The notes under the pieces: generated by a model
Databases searched by the model: none
Told to the model about the DNA's origin: nothing
Seen by the model: the letters and a program-made list of their open reading frames with translations, nothing else
Translations under genes and position numbers: made by a program
Shown: positions 17,265-26,830 of the stretch, piece by piece
Layout of the letters: each line of letters starts with the position of its first letter
How positions within the stretch are numbered: the first letter of the stretch is position 1
NCBI GenBank assembly: GCA_963766345.1
Contig: CAVXZL010000012.1
Location: 496,001 to 560,000 of the forward strand
Source of the DNA: DASVFB01 sp963766345
GTDB taxonomy: Bacteria; Actinomycetota; Thermoleophilia; Gaiellales; Gaiellaceae
DNA length: 64,000 bases
Direction: 5' to 3'

Positions 17265-18388
17265 GCCGGCGCCTCCCACACGGTCTTGAACATCTCGTCG
17301 AGCGTCGCGGCCGCCGCCTCGACCGAGTGGTGCTCGCGCACATATTCGCGACCGCGCCTGCCGAGCTCGTCGCGGCGCGCCGGGTCTGCGAGAAGCTGGC
17401 GCAGCTCGCTCTCGATCTCCTCGGGCGCGGCGCTCACGACCGGGCAGTCCTCGGCGAACGAGAACAGGACGTAGAGCTCGCGAAGGTCGTCGCGGAGGTA
17501 CGACAGCACGGGCTTCTCCATGCTCATCGCCTCGACCGCGAGCGGGCCGTACCAGCCGCTCACGAACTGCTCGGCGACGACGTCCGCGCCGGCGACGAGT
17601 TGCCGTCGCTCCTCGACGCTCGGCTCCTCGACGATCCGCAGGTCGACCGCGACGCCGTCGCACGCACGGACGAGGAACTCGGTGCCGCGCGGCTCGCCGT
17701 CCCGAACGTGGAGCACGACCGGCGGGCCTTCGTGCCCCTCGGCCGCGATGGGCTGCCACTCCTCGACGTCGACGGCGTAGGGCAGTGCGCTGAGCCGGTC
17801 CCACCACGGCATCGAGTCGACCCAGTCGGCGCCCGACACGATCACGTCCGCGTTCCCGAGGACGTACTCGAGATCGCGCAGGCGCGCGCCTTCCTCACGC
17901 GCGTACGCCGGCTGCTCCGTCGAGAGCGCGTGCTTGAAGAGCAGGTCGCGCGCGCGGCTGGGCAGGCGAACCTCCGAGCCGTGGGGCAGGACGACGACCT
18001 TGCGCCGGGCCTTCCGCACGAGCTGCAGCTCGTGGTACGCGAGCGGCGTCTCGCGGAGGAGCGCCCGGTCGGGCGAGAGCACGACGATGTCGCAGTTTCG
18101 AAGCGCCCACAGGAACCTCGCATACGCCCGCGTCGGCGGCTTCGGAAACGGAGCGCCGGCCTCGATGCCTCCGTCGGCCGTCAGCCGGGCGACAGGGTAG
18201 TCGAGTCGTCGCAGCGCATCCCAGTGCGCGCGCAGCGACTCGACGTCGGGGTCGACGTACCACAGTACGCGCGGGGCCTCGCGACGCGGCCGGCGCCGCT
18301 CGACATGCGCGACGACGATCAGCACGGCGAGCGTCGCGTAGGCGACGACGGCCGAGACGAAGCGGCGGAGAGCCCGCAGGGCCGTCAG
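17261..18388 (-). CDS. GWY-motif glycosyltransferase, probable CTG start
   Basis: This 375-residue reading shares SGADWVDSMPWWDRL, WQPIAAEGHEG, VSGWYGPLAVEAMSMEKPV and RRGREYVREHHSVEAA with the following gene, and has an N-terminal hydrophobic helix (AVVAYATLAVLIVVAHV, about residues 14-30). No ATG, GTG or TTG precedes that helix in frame. CTG 18388 overlaps the asparagine-synthase stop as CTGA, copying the NTGA junctions used throughout the operon, with GGCGGG just before it. The first canonical alternative is GTG 18325, which would cut into the helix. Function is inferred from its paralogues. Confidence 0.72.
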   Translation of the reverse strand: MTALRALRRFVSAVVAYATLAVLIVVAHVERRRPRREAPRVLWYVDPDVESLRAHWDALRRLDYPVARLTADGGIEAGAPFPKPPTRAYARFLWALRNCDIVVLSPDRALLRETPLAYHELQLVRKARRKVVVLPHGSEVRLPSRARDLLFKHALSTEQPAYAREEGARLRDLEYVLGNADVIVSGADWVDSMPWWDRLSALPYAVDVEEWQPIAAEGHEGPPVVLHVRDGEPRGTEFLVRACDGVAVDLRIVEEPSVEERRQLVAGADVVAEQFVSGWYGPLAVEAMSMEKPVLSYLRDDLRELYVLFSFAEDCPVVSAAPEEIESELRQLLADPARRDELGRRGREYVREHHSVEAAAATLDEMFKTVWEAPA

Positions 18389-20321
18389 CCCGCCGGCGTC
18401 CGCGCCGACGCCGCCAGCGCACCCGCCGGCTCGGCCGGACGCCCGTCCTGCAGGAACGTGCGGCACCAGTGCTCGAAGTTGAGCAGCGACCACAGAAGCA
18501 GGCGCCGGTTGTCGCGGCCGGCGATGTGGTCGTCGACGAGGCGGCGCACCGTGCGCGGCTCGAGGAACTCGTAGATCAACGAGTCGTCGTCGCCGATCAC
18601 CTCGTTCACGTAGCGGATGCTCTCGCCGCGGAACCAGCTCGCGTCCGGCCCGGAGAAGCCCTGCTTGATCTGGTCGGCGACGTCGTCGGAGACGTAGCTC
18701 GACAGCACCTTCCTGAGGATGAGCTTTCCGTCTCGCGTCTGGTCGAAGTAGCGGTCGGTCTTCGGCGCGGGCAGGTTCTCGTTCAGCCGCACGACGTGCT
18801 CGAGGTCGCGCAGCTTCAGGCGTACCGGCAGCCGCTGCGCGAAGTCGACGAGGTCGTTGTCGAGGAACGGGACGCGCGTCTCGAGGCCGTGCGCCATGCT
18901 CAGCTTGTCGTCCACGAGCAGCAGCCCGTGGAGGAACGTCTTCGCCTCGAGGTAGAGCGAGTGGTTGACGTACTCCTCGGGCGACTCCGGTGCCTGCCGG
19001 TCGGGCATCGCGTCGCGGAAGATGTCGATCGTCCGCACGTCCTCGACCTGCTTCGAGACGTCCGGCCGGAAGAACTCGCTGAGCACGCCGTTCGGCAGGA
19101 GCCGATGCCAGAACGCGTAGTACTTCTCGACGTAGTGGTCGAAGTCGTCGTTGACGACGGCGCGGTAGTAGCGCCACGGGTAGCCGGCGAAGAGCTCGTC
19201 GCCGCCCGCTCCCGACAGCACGACCTTCACGAACTTGCTCGCGAGCCGCGAGATGTAGTAGTTCGGGTAGCTCTGGCCGACGCGCGGGTCCTCGAGGTGC
19301 CAGACGAGCGCGGGCAGGCACCGCTCCATGTCGCCGGCCTTGAGCACCGTCTCGTAGTGCTCGGTCTTGAACCGGTACGACATGCGCTCGGCCTTCCGCC
19401 GCTCGTCGAAGCCGAGCTCGAGGCCCGGTCGCCGTCGTGAGGTCGAAGCCGCCGGTGAACGTCGAGAGGTACGGCAGGTACTGCGCGGCGAGCGCCGTGA
19501 TGCTGCCCGAGTCCATGCCGCCGCTCAGGTAGGCGCCGAGCGGGACGTCCGCGACGAGCTGCCGCTCGACGGCCTGCCGGAACAGGCGGTCGAGCTCCTC
19601 GGCGTACTCCTCGTCGGAGCTGCCGTCTTCGTGCTCGGTGAAGTCGAAGTCCCAGTACGTGCGCTCGCGGCGCGAGCCGTCGCGTAAGGCGATCGTCAGC
19701 GTGCGGCCCGGCGGCACGAGGCGAACGCCGTCGAAGAGCGTGCCGTCCGAGAAGATGTTCTGGAACGTGAAGTACTCGAGCGAGGTGCGGCAGGCTCGGC
19801 TTCGCGCGGAAGTCGGGGTGCACGAGGAAGCTCTTGATCTCGGACGCGAAGAGGAACGTCTTGCCGACGTCGGTGACGTAGAGCGGCTTGATCCCGTAGC
19901 GGTCGCGCGCGAGGAAGAGCTCGCCCCGCCGCCGGTCGTGGATCGCGAACGCGAACATGCCGTTGAAGCGCTCGACGCAGCGTTCGCCCCATTCGATGTA
20001 CGAGCGCAGCACGACCTCGGTGTCGGTGCGCGAGCGGAAGCTGTGTCCGAGCTGCTCGAGCTCGTGCCGCAACTCGAGGAAGTTGTAGAGCTCGCCGTTG
20101 TACGTGATGACGAAGGCGCCGTCGTCGGCGGGCATCGGCATCGCGCCGTGCGGTGAGAGGTCGATGATCGCAAGGCGCCGGTTGCCGAGGCCGACGCCGC
20201 CGTCGACGTGCGTGCCGGTGCCGTCGGGGCCGCGATGCGCGATCGCCGCGGTCATGCGCTCGACGACCTCGCGGTCGACGGGCGAGCCGTCCAGGTTGAC
20301 TACGCCTGCGATGCCGCACAT
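18385..20321 (-). CDS. asnB: Asparagine-synthase-like amidotransferase, two frameshifts
   Basis: The protein begins MCGIAGVVNLDGSPVD, with catalytic Cys2 of a class II glutamine amidotransferase, and shows YNGELYNF and GNRRLAIIDLS. The frame is lost near 19790; the next frame continues SLEYFTFQNIFSDGTLF and the ATP pyrophosphatase loop YLSGGMDSGS. A second shift near 19424 leads to RMSYRFKTEHYETVL and LSGAGGDELFAGYPWRYYR. Corrected, it would have about 645 residues, the normal AsnB size. The restored frames contain no stop codons, so sequence error is more likely than decay. In a glycan operon it probably amidates a sugar carboxylate rather than making asparagine. Confidence 0.8.
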
Positions 20322-20327
20322 GGCGGG

Positions 20328-21497
20328 TCAGACGGTAGCGAACGCCCGTGAGAGCTCTGTGAAGACCGTCGCCTGGTCGTCCTCGGTCATCTGCGGGTAG
20401 AGCGGCAGCGCGAGTGACAGGCGATCGGCCACGTGCGCGTTCGGGAACTGCTCCGGCCGAAGGCCGTACTTGCGCGCGTAGAAGGCCGTGAGGATCGGCG
20501 CGTGCGTTCCCTGGCGCGTCTGGATCCCGGCGCGCTCGAGCTCGCGCATGAGGTCGTTGCGCGCGCGGTGGAGCCGCTCGACGTTGTCGGGCGCGGGCTC
20601 CTCGGGACGGAAGAGGCAGACGTACGCCTGGTAGCCGTGCACGTAGCCGTCCGGCACGTGCGGCGTCGCGAACGCGTCGAGACCGGCCAGCAGCTCGTCG
20701 TATCGCGCGGCGAGCTCGCGACGGCGCGTGAGGATCTCGTCCAGACGGTCCATCTGCGCGCAGCCGAGCGCGCCCTGGATGTCGGTCATCCGGTAGTTGA
20801 AGCCCACGCGCGGAAAGTCGGTGAGCAGGAACGCGTCCTCCTCGTCGGCGACCGCGTCAGCACGTTGGGAGCCGTGATCGCGGAGCGAGCGCACGAGCGA
20901 CGCGATGCCGTCGTCCGTCGTCGTGACCATCCCGCCCTCGCCGGTCGTGATCGACTTGCGCGGGTGGAAGCTGAAAGCGCCGGCGACGCCGAAGCCGCCG
21001 ACGTGGCGGTCGTGGTACCACGAGCCGAGCGCGCAGGCCGCATCCTCGACGAGCCAGAGCCCGCGCCGCCGTGTGAGCTCGAGGATGGGATCGAGGTCCG
21101 CCGAGAGGCCGAAGAGGTGCACGGCGATGACGCCGACGGTGCGCTCGGTCACGAGCGACTCGAGCTGCTCGACGTCGACGTTGAACGTCTGCAGGTCGAC
21201 GTCGCAGAACACCGGCGTCGCCCCCATGTGCTCGACGACGTTCGCCGTCGAGACCCACGTGAACGCGGGGACGATCACCTCGTCGCCCGGCTTGACGCCG
21301 AGTGCGGCGACGATCAGATGCAGCGCGCTCGTGCAGGACGTGGACGCGACCGCGTGCGGCACGCCGGTGTACGACGCGAGCCGGCGCTCGAACTCCTCGA
21401 CGAACGGCCCCTGGAGCACGTAACCGCTCTCGAGCGGCTGCTGGACCGCGCGCAGCTCCTCCGGACCGAACAGCGGCCGCGCGATCGGGATCTTCAC
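20328..21497 (-). CDS. DegT/DnrJ/EryC1 PLP-dependent sugar aminotransferase
   Basis: The 389-residue enzyme has the family layout: PLFGPEELRAVQQPLESGYV at the start, ASTSCTSALHL as the cofactor phosphate site, VEDAACALGSWYHDRHVGG with the PLP-binding Asp, and FSFHPRKSITTGEGG with the Schiff-base lysine at residue 181. GFNYRMTDIQGALG is the helix at the dimer interface. It would aminate a keto nucleotide sugar. GTG 21497 overlaps the stop of the epimerase gene (GTGA), which may supply the keto substrate. Six bases separate it from the downstream amidotransferase start. Confidence 0.9.
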   Translation of the reverse strand: MKIPIARPLFGPEELRAVQQPLESGYVLQGPFVEEFERRLASYTGVPHAVASTSCTSALHLIVAALGVKPGDEVIVPAFTWVSTANVVEHMGATPVFCDVDLQTFNVDVEQLESLVTERTVGVIAVHLFGLSADLDPILELTRRRGLWLVEDAACALGSWYHDRHVGGFGVAGAFSFHPRKSITTGEGGMVTTTDDGIASLVRSLRDHGSQRADAVADEEDAFLLTDFPRVGFNYRMTDIQGALGCAQMDRLDEILTRRRELAARYDELLAGLDAFATPHVPDGYVHGYQAYVCLFRPEEPAPDNVERLHRARNDLMRELERAGIQTRQGTHAPILTAFYARKYGLRPEQFPNAHVADRLSLALPLYPQMTEDDQATVFTELSRAFATV

Positions 21498-22465
21498 GAG
21501 CCGGCGGCGACGCGCTGGTCGCTGCGCCGCCACGCGATGACCGACTCGAGGCCCTCCTCGAGCGGGACGCTCGCGCGGAAACCGAGGAGCTCCTCGGCCT
21601 TCCCGGTGCTGCCGACGCGCTCCGTCACGAACGACTGCTCCTCGGGCCGGTACTCGGGCTCGAGCTCCGAGCCGGTCAGCTTGAGCAGCAGCTCGACGAG
21701 CTCGCCGATCGTCGTTCGCACGCCCATGCCGACGTTGAAGAACTCGTCGGTGGCGTCGCTCTTCAGAGCGAGGATGTTCGCCCGTGCGACGTCCGCGACG
21801 TGGACGAAGTCGTAGGCCTGCGAGCCGTCGCCGAAGATGACCGGCGCCTCGCCCGCCTCGATCTTGTCGAGGACCTTCATGATCACGCTGACGTACGTGC
21901 CCTTGTAGTCCATCCGCGGGCCGTAGATGTTCATGTAGCGCAGGCCGACGTAGTCGAGGCCGTGCTGCTCGTTGAACGCGCGGAAGAACTGCTCGCCGGC
22001 GATCTTCGTCGCGCCGTAGAGCGTGCGGTTGTTGAACGGGTGCTCCTCGGTCATCGGCGACTCGAGCGCGTTGCCGTACACCGAGGCAGACGACGAGTAG
22101 ACGACGCGCTTGACGCCGGTCTCCTTCGCAGCCTCGACGACGTTCCACGTGCCGACGACGTTGACGTCGATCGCCGAGCGGGGCTCGTGCACGCACTCGT
22201 GCAGCCAGAGCGCGGCGAGGTGGAACACGTAGTCGGCGTCGCGCATGAGCGCCTGAAGCTGCTCGACGTCGGTGACCGAGCCCTCGACGATCTCGACGCG
22301 GTCGTCCTTCGCGGCTTCCTCGAGGTTCGCGCGCGTGCCGCGAACGAAGTTGTCGAGCACGACGATCTTCGCAACGGGCTCGTCGAACAGCTGGTCGACG
22401 ACGTGCGAGCCGAGGAAGCCCGCGCCGCCGATCACGAGTATGCGCGCGTTGTCGAGGTCCGGCAC
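21494..22465 (-). CDS. NAD-dependent nucleotide-sugar epimerase/dehydratase (extended SDR)
   Basis: The 323-residue protein has NAD-binding IGGAGFLGS at residues 12-20 and the catalytic YGATK with Tyr150. SSSASVYGNALES near 123 and RYMNIYGPRMDYKGTYVSVI are typical of UDP-glucose or UDP-glucuronate 4-epimerases and related dehydratases. YDFVHVADVARANILAL follows. GTG 22465 is chosen because it lies just before the first strand; an open frame runs further upstream but reads into the divergent gene. It starts the long leftward glycan operon. A 40-base gap to the divergent amidotransferase must hold both promoters. Confidence 0.88.
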   Translation of the reverse strand: MPDLDNARILVIGGAGFLGSHVVDQLFDEPVAKIVVLDNFVRGTRANLEEAAKDDRVEIVEGSVTDVEQLQALMRDADYVFHLAALWLHECVHEPRSAIDVNVVGTWNVVEAAKETGVKRVVYSSSASVYGNALESPMTEEHPFNNRTLYGATKIAGEQFFRAFNEQHGLDYVGLRYMNIYGPRMDYKGTYVSVIMKVLDKIEAGEAPVIFGDGSQAYDFVHVADVARANILALKSDATDEFFNVGMGVRTTIGELVELLLKLTGSELEPEYRPEEQSFVTERVGSTGKAEELLGFRASVPLEEGLESVIAWRRSDQRVAAGS

Positions 22466-22505
22466 AGCGCCGGTAAACGTACCTGCGGGGTAAGGTGGCC
22501 GCGCC

Positions 22506-24518
22506 GTGTGCGGGATCGTCGGACACCTCTCGCGTGACGGATCGCCCGTCGACATCGCGGCCTTCTCGGCGGCGCTGACGTCCCTCCGACACCGCGGGCC
22601 GGACGACGAGGGCTACGTCGCGATCTCTACCGGCAGCGGCCGCGCCACGCCGCACGGTGGGCCGGACACGCCCGCGCAGGTGCGGCGCCTCGGCGCGCCG
22701 TACGCGCCTTCGCCGGGCCCGGCCGACGCGTGCGACCTTGCGCTGGCAGCGCGGCGGCTGGCGATCCAGGACCTCTCACCCGCGGGGCATCAACCGCTGT
22801 GCAACGAGGACGGCAGCGTCTGGGTCGTCCACAACGGCGAGATCCACAACTTCGTCGAGCTGCGGCGTGAGCTCGAGGCGCGCGGACACGCGTTCCGCTC
22901 GCACACGGACACCGAGGTGATCGTGCACGCGTACGAGGAGTGGGGCGAGGAGTGCTTCCACCGCTTCAACGGCATGTGGGCGCTCGCGCTCTGGGACGCG
23001 AGGCGCAGGCTCCTCGTCTGCAGCCGCGACCGCTACGGGATCAAGCCGCTCGTCTACACGGAAACCGGCCGCGCCTTCGCGTTCGCCTCGGAGATCAAGG
23101 CGCTGCTCGCGCTCGGCGCGGTCGAGCCGGCGGCGAACGACGACATCGTCTACGACTACCTCGCGCACGGCTTCGTCGACCGCAGCGCGGAGACGTTCTT
23201 CCGCGGCGTCCGCTCGCTGCCGCCCGGCCATCTGCTGCGCATCACCCCCGGAAGCGCGTCGGCCGAGGTGCGGTGGTACGACGTGCCCGTCGGACACGCG
23301 AGCGCCGCAGGTGCGGAGGAGCGGTTCGCGGAGCTCTTCACCGACGCGACGAGCCTGCGCCTCGTCAGCGACGTCCCGGTCGGCACGTGCCTCAGCGGCG
23401 GTCTCGACTCGTCGGCGATCGCCTGCACCGTCGCGGAGCTGATGCGCGGCGGCGCGACGCTCGGCGGCGCCTCGGTTCAGAAGACGTTCTCGGCGCGCTA
23501 CCCCGAAGATCCGCGCGTCGACGAGGGGCCGTACATCGCCGCAGTCGTTCGCGAGAGCGGCGCGGAGCCTCACGACGTCGTCCCCTCCGGCGCCGAGCTC
23601 GTCGCCGACCTCGACCGGCTGCTGTGGCACCAGGAGGAGCCGTTCGGCAGCACGAGCATCTACGCGCAGTGGTGCGTGTACCGCCTCGCGCGGTCGGAGG
23701 GCGTGACGGTGACGCTCGACGGGCAGGGCGGCGACGAGGTGGTCGGCGGCTACCCCCAGCAGCTCTCGCCGTTCCTCACGCAGCTGATCCGGAGCGGGCG
23801 CGTGCGCGACTGGGCGAAGGAGATGCGCGCGTCCGGCGGCGACGCCTCGATCGGCGCGCTCGCGAGGACGGCGCTGCGCGCGGGGCTATGGTCGCTGCCC
23901 GGCGCCGTGCAGCGACCGCTGCAGCAGGCGAAGGCGGTGCGCCGCTATCCCGACTGGCTGAACGGCCGCGCCGAGGTTGCGCCGCGGTTCGCCTCGTCGC
24001 TGGCGACGGCGCGGCCGGGAGACAAGTTCGCGGCGCAGATGCTGCACGACCTCACCGTCGGCCTCCCGTCGCTCTTGCGCTACTGCGACCGCAACTCGAT
24101 GGCGCACTCGATCGAGGCGCGACTGCCGTTTCTCGACCACCGCCTCGTCGAGCTCTGCATCTCGCTGCCGCCGGAGACGCGGATCGAGAACGGCGTGACG
24201 AAGGCGCTGCTGCGGAACGCGCTCCGCGACCGGATCCCGCCCGAGATTCTTGCGCGGCGCGACAAGATCGGGTTCGCAACACCCGAGTCGGCGTGGCTGC
24301 GCGACCTGATCCCGGAGGTCCTGTCGACGCGGTCGTTCGAGGAGCGCGGCTACGTTCGACCGCAGCGCCTCGCTCCGTTGCTGCAGGCGCACGAGCGTGG
24401 AGACATCGCGGCGACCGGCGCGCTCTGGCGTTGCGTGAACCTCGAGCTGTGGCTGCGGCGCTTCGTGGACGAGCGGCCCGCCCGGCCGGCTCCGCCCGCA
24501 GCGCTGCTCCATGCCTGA
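22506..24518 (+). CDS. asnB: Asparagine-synthase-like amidotransferase (intact)
   Basis: The 670-residue protein starts VCGIVGHLSRDGSPVDIAAF, placing the amidotransferase Cys at position 2. HNGEIHNFVELRRELEARG and SRDRYGIKPLVYTETG complete the glutaminase domain. The synthetase domain has CLSGGLDSSAI at about 295-305, DGQGGDEVVGGYPQQ and NSMAHSIEARLPFLDHRLVEL. An insert near residues 40-75 (TPHGGPDTPAQVRR) lengthens the N-terminal domain compared with AsnB. It resembles glycan-cluster versions such as WbpS-type amidotransferases, which amidate uronic acids. Its stop overlaps the next glycosyltransferase by eight bases. GTG at 22506 is fixed by the Cys2 requirement. Confidence 0.9.
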   Translation: MCGIVGHLSRDGSPVDIAAFSAALTSLRHRGPDDEGYVAISTGSGRATPHGGPDTPAQVRRLGAPYAPSPGPADACDLALAARRLAIQDLSPAGHQPLCNEDGSVWVVHNGEIHNFVELRRELEARGHAFRSHTDTEVIVHAYEEWGEECFHRFNGMWALALWDARRRLLVCSRDRYGIKPLVYTETGRAFAFASEIKALLALGAVEPAANDDIVYDYLAHGFVDRSAETFFRGVRSLPPGHLLRITPGSASAEVRWYDVPVGHASAAGAEERFAELFTDATSLRLVSDVPVGTCLSGGLDSSAIACTVAELMRGGATLGGASVQKTFSARYPEDPRVDEGPYIAAVVRESGAEPHDVVPSGAELVADLDRLLWHQEEPFGSTSIYAQWCVYRLARSEGVTVTLDGQGGDEVVGGYPQQLSPFLTQLIRSGRVRDWAKEMRASGGDASIGALARTALRAGLWSLPGAVQRPLQQAKAVRRYPDWLNGRAEVAPRFASSLATARPGDKFAAQMLHDLTVGLPSLLRYCDRNSMAHSIEARLPFLDHRLVELCISLPPETRIENGVTKALLRNALRDRIPPEILARRDKIGFATPESAWLRDLIPEVLSTRSFEERGYVRPQRLAPLLQAHERGDIAATGALWRCVNLELWLRRFVDERPARPAPPAALLHA

Positions 24519-25788
24519 CCGCCGCCCGGCCCTCCTCGTCGTCTCCCCGGACGTCGGCCTCGACACGATCGCGGGAGAGCGGCTGCGCAAGCTCACGGCC
24601 GCGTTCGACGACGAAGGCTGGCGGCTGATCGGAATCACGCCTCCGGCGCGGGACTACCTCTCGTCGCACGCGCGCTGGCCCGAGTCGTTCGTCCTGCACC
24701 GGACGTTCGCGCTCGACCCGTGGACGCTCGGGGTGCGGCTGAAGCGGCGCCGGAGCGGGAGCACGGTCACGCCGACCCCGCACGGCGCCGAGCCGCCGCT
24801 GGGTGCGCCGGCGGGCGGCGTCGAGAGCAGGGCGAAGGCGGCGCTGCACCGCGTCTGGCCGTACCCCTGGGCCGGCTGGGTGCCGTTTGCCGTCGCGCGC
24901 GGGATCGCGGTCGCGCGGCGCGAGGGGCCGGTCGCCGTGCTCTCGTCGTTCCCGCCGACGGCGTCGCACGTCGCCGCGCTCGCACTGCACCGGGCGACCG
25001 GCGTGCCGTGGATCGCCGACTTTCGCGATCCGTGGACCTGGCGCGACCGGCACGGCTACAACTGGTCGGCGGACCGGCGCGGCGCGGCCGCGACGGAACG
25101 CGCGGTGCTCCGCCACGCGTCCGCCCTCACGACGATCGGCCAGTCGCTCGGAGAGGAGCTGGCGGAGCGTGCCGGCCGCGAGGTCGTCGTCCTGCCGCAC
25201 GGCATTCCCCTCGAGCGCGTCGACGCGGCGCCGCGCGACGGCAAGCGGCTCGAGCTCGTGCACGCCGGCACGGCGAATGAGCCCTTCGCCGATCTGACTC
25301 CGATCGCGCGGGCGCTGCTCAGGCTGCGCGAGCTCGACATGCCGGCACGGCTGAGGCTCTTCGGACCGCTCGAGTACCGCCCGCCCGAGCTCGACCGCGC
25401 GGAGGCGCTCGGGCTCGTGGACGTGAAGGGCAACGTCTCGCGGCAGGACGCGCAGCGCGCAGCTGCGTCCGCCGACGTCGCGCTGCTCGTGCGCAAGCAC
25501 CCGTCGACGATCTGGGTCACGACGAAGCTCTGGGACTACCTCGCGTCGCGCACGCCGGTCCTCGTCGTCGCGAACCCGGAGTGCGACGCCGCGAAGATCG
25601 TGCGCGAGACGCGCAGCGGCTGGACGGTGCCCTACGACGAGGGTGCAGTCGTCGCGGCGCTCGTGCAGGCGTACGAGCGGCGTCGCGCCGGCGAGTCGCT
25701 CTGGATGCCGGACGAGGAGGCGCTCGCGCGCTACGACGCGAAGGCGATCAGCCGCCGCTTCATCGAGCTACTGCTCGAGCTGCGCTGA
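24511..25788 (+). CDS. Family 4-like glycosyltransferase
   Basis: The 425-residue protein starts MPDRRPALLVVSPDVGLDTI and has a GT-B architecture: VAVLSSFPPTASHVAALAL and WIADFRDPWTWRDRHGYN in the N-domain, then VVVLPHGIPLERV, LVHAGTANEPF and DVALLVRKHPSTIWVTTKLWDYLASRTPV in two adjacent motifs of the C-domain. The WIADFRDPW motif is shared with the intact enzyme at 44118-45368 (WIADLRDS), so they are cousins. It overlaps the amidotransferase gene by eight bases and the convergent GT4 gene by 29. It may act on the amidated sugar made upstream. Confidence 0.83.
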   Translation: MPDRRPALLVVSPDVGLDTIAGERLRKLTAAFDDEGWRLIGITPPARDYLSSHARWPESFVLHRTFALDPWTLGVRLKRRRSGSTVTPTPHGAEPPLGAPAGGVESRAKAALHRVWPYPWAGWVPFAVARGIAVARREGPVAVLSSFPPTASHVAALALHRATGVPWIADFRDPWTWRDRHGYNWSADRRGAAATERAVLRHASALTTIGQSLGEELAERAGREVVVLPHGIPLERVDAAPRDGKRLELVHAGTANEPFADLTPIARALLRLRELDMPARLRLFGPLEYRPPELDRAEALGLVDVKGNVSRQDAQRAAASADVALLVRKHPSTIWVTTKLWDYLASRTPVLVVANPECDAAKIVRETRSGWTVPYDEGAVVAALVQAYERRRAGESLWMPDEEALARYDAKAISRRFIELLLELR

Positions 25789-26830
25789 CGACACCTGCCG
25801 CCCACGTCTCGGGCCGGAAGCGCTCGGCCGTCTCGCGCGACCGCAGACCCGCGCGCCGTCGAAGCTCCTCGTCCGACGCGAGCGCCCGCAGCGCCTCACG
25901 CAGTGCCGCGACGTTCTCCGCCGGAACGCGGAAGCCGTTGACGCCGGGCTCGATCAGGTCGTGCGCGGCCCCGACCGCGTCGGTCGCGACGAGCGGCAGG
26001 CCCGCGGCAGCGCCCTCGTTGAGCGTCATCCCCCAGGGCTCGGAGCGCGACGGCAGCACGAGCACGTCGGCGGCGGCGTACCAGGGCACGAGCTCGTCGC
26101 GGCCCAGCTGCCCGACGACGCGTGCACGGCTTCGCAGCTCGAGCTCGAGCGGTCCCGAGCCGACGAGCACGACCTCCCCGCGAACGCCGTCCATCGCCTC
26201 GACGAGCACGTCGAGTCCCTTCTCGCGCTCGAGCCTGCCGACGTAGAGGAAGACGCAGCCCTCGAGCCCGAGGCGCTCGCGCAGCCCCGGGCGATCCGCG
26301 CGCTCCGCCTCGACGCGCTCGGCAAAGACGCCGAAGTCGATCGCGTTCGGCGCCACGAAGATCCGGGCGGCCGACGCGCCCAGCTCCTCCAGGTAGGCCC
26401 GCGAAGCACGCCCTGGAACGAGGAATCCGCTCGCGCGTGACAGTGCGAGACGGCGCACGACATCCGGCGCGCTGCGCGCATCGGACGCGTTGCTCTCCAC
26501 CCAGAGCAGCGACGCGGGCGCGGCGACGAGCGCCTGCCAGAACGCCGGCTGGTTCCAACCGCCGACGATCACGACGTCGGGCCGGAAGCTCCGCAGCAGG
26601 CCGCGCAGGCCGCGCGTGAGCATCACCCAGCGCGCGCCGTGGCGCAGGCTCCGGCCCGGCAGCACGACGTCGCGAAACGCGAACTCCTCGCGGTAAACGC
26701 GGTAGCTCCGGCGCGGGTCGTGCTCGGCGAGGAATGCCACGCAGAGCTCGACGTCCGGCTCCGCAGCGAGCGCGTTGAAGAGCGGGACCCGGAACGGCGC
26801 GGGGATCTCGGTCACGATCAGCAGCTTCAT
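25760..26830 (-). CDS. Family 4 glycosyltransferase
   Basis: The 356-residue enzyme begins MKLLIVTEIPAPFRVPLFNA, a classic GT4 opening. FVAPNAIDFGVF is the domain linker, FLYVGRLEREKGLDVLVEAM the phosphate-binding region, and SRSEPWGMTLNEGAAAGLPLVATDAVG the donor-binding motif near residue 262. ATG 26830 shares one base with the methyltransferase stop (TGATG), showing coupling. It forms a two-gene leftward unit with that methyltransferase. Confidence 0.9.
   Translation of the reverse strand: MKLLIVTEIPAPFRVPLFNALAAEPDVELCVAFLAEHDPRRSYRVYREEFAFRDVVLPGRSLRHGARWVMLTRGLRGLLRSFRPDVVIVGGWNQPAFWQALVAAPASLLWVESNASDARSAPDVVRRLALSRASGFLVPGRASRAYLEELGASAARIFVAPNAIDFGVFAERVEAERADRPGLRERLGLEGCVFLYVGRLEREKGLDVLVEAMDGVRGEVVLVGSGPLELELRSRARVVGQLGRDELVPWYAAADVLVLPSRSEPWGMTLNEGAAAGLPLVATDAVGAAHDLIEPGVNGFRVPAENVAALREALRALASDEELRRRAGLRSRETAERFRPETWAAGVVSAARAVAR

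Noticed and set aside
18385..20321. Programmed frameshifting in the amidotransferase
   Set aside because: Shifts occur at different sequences without a slippery heptamer, and similar shifts occur in many neighbouring genes; errors explain them better.
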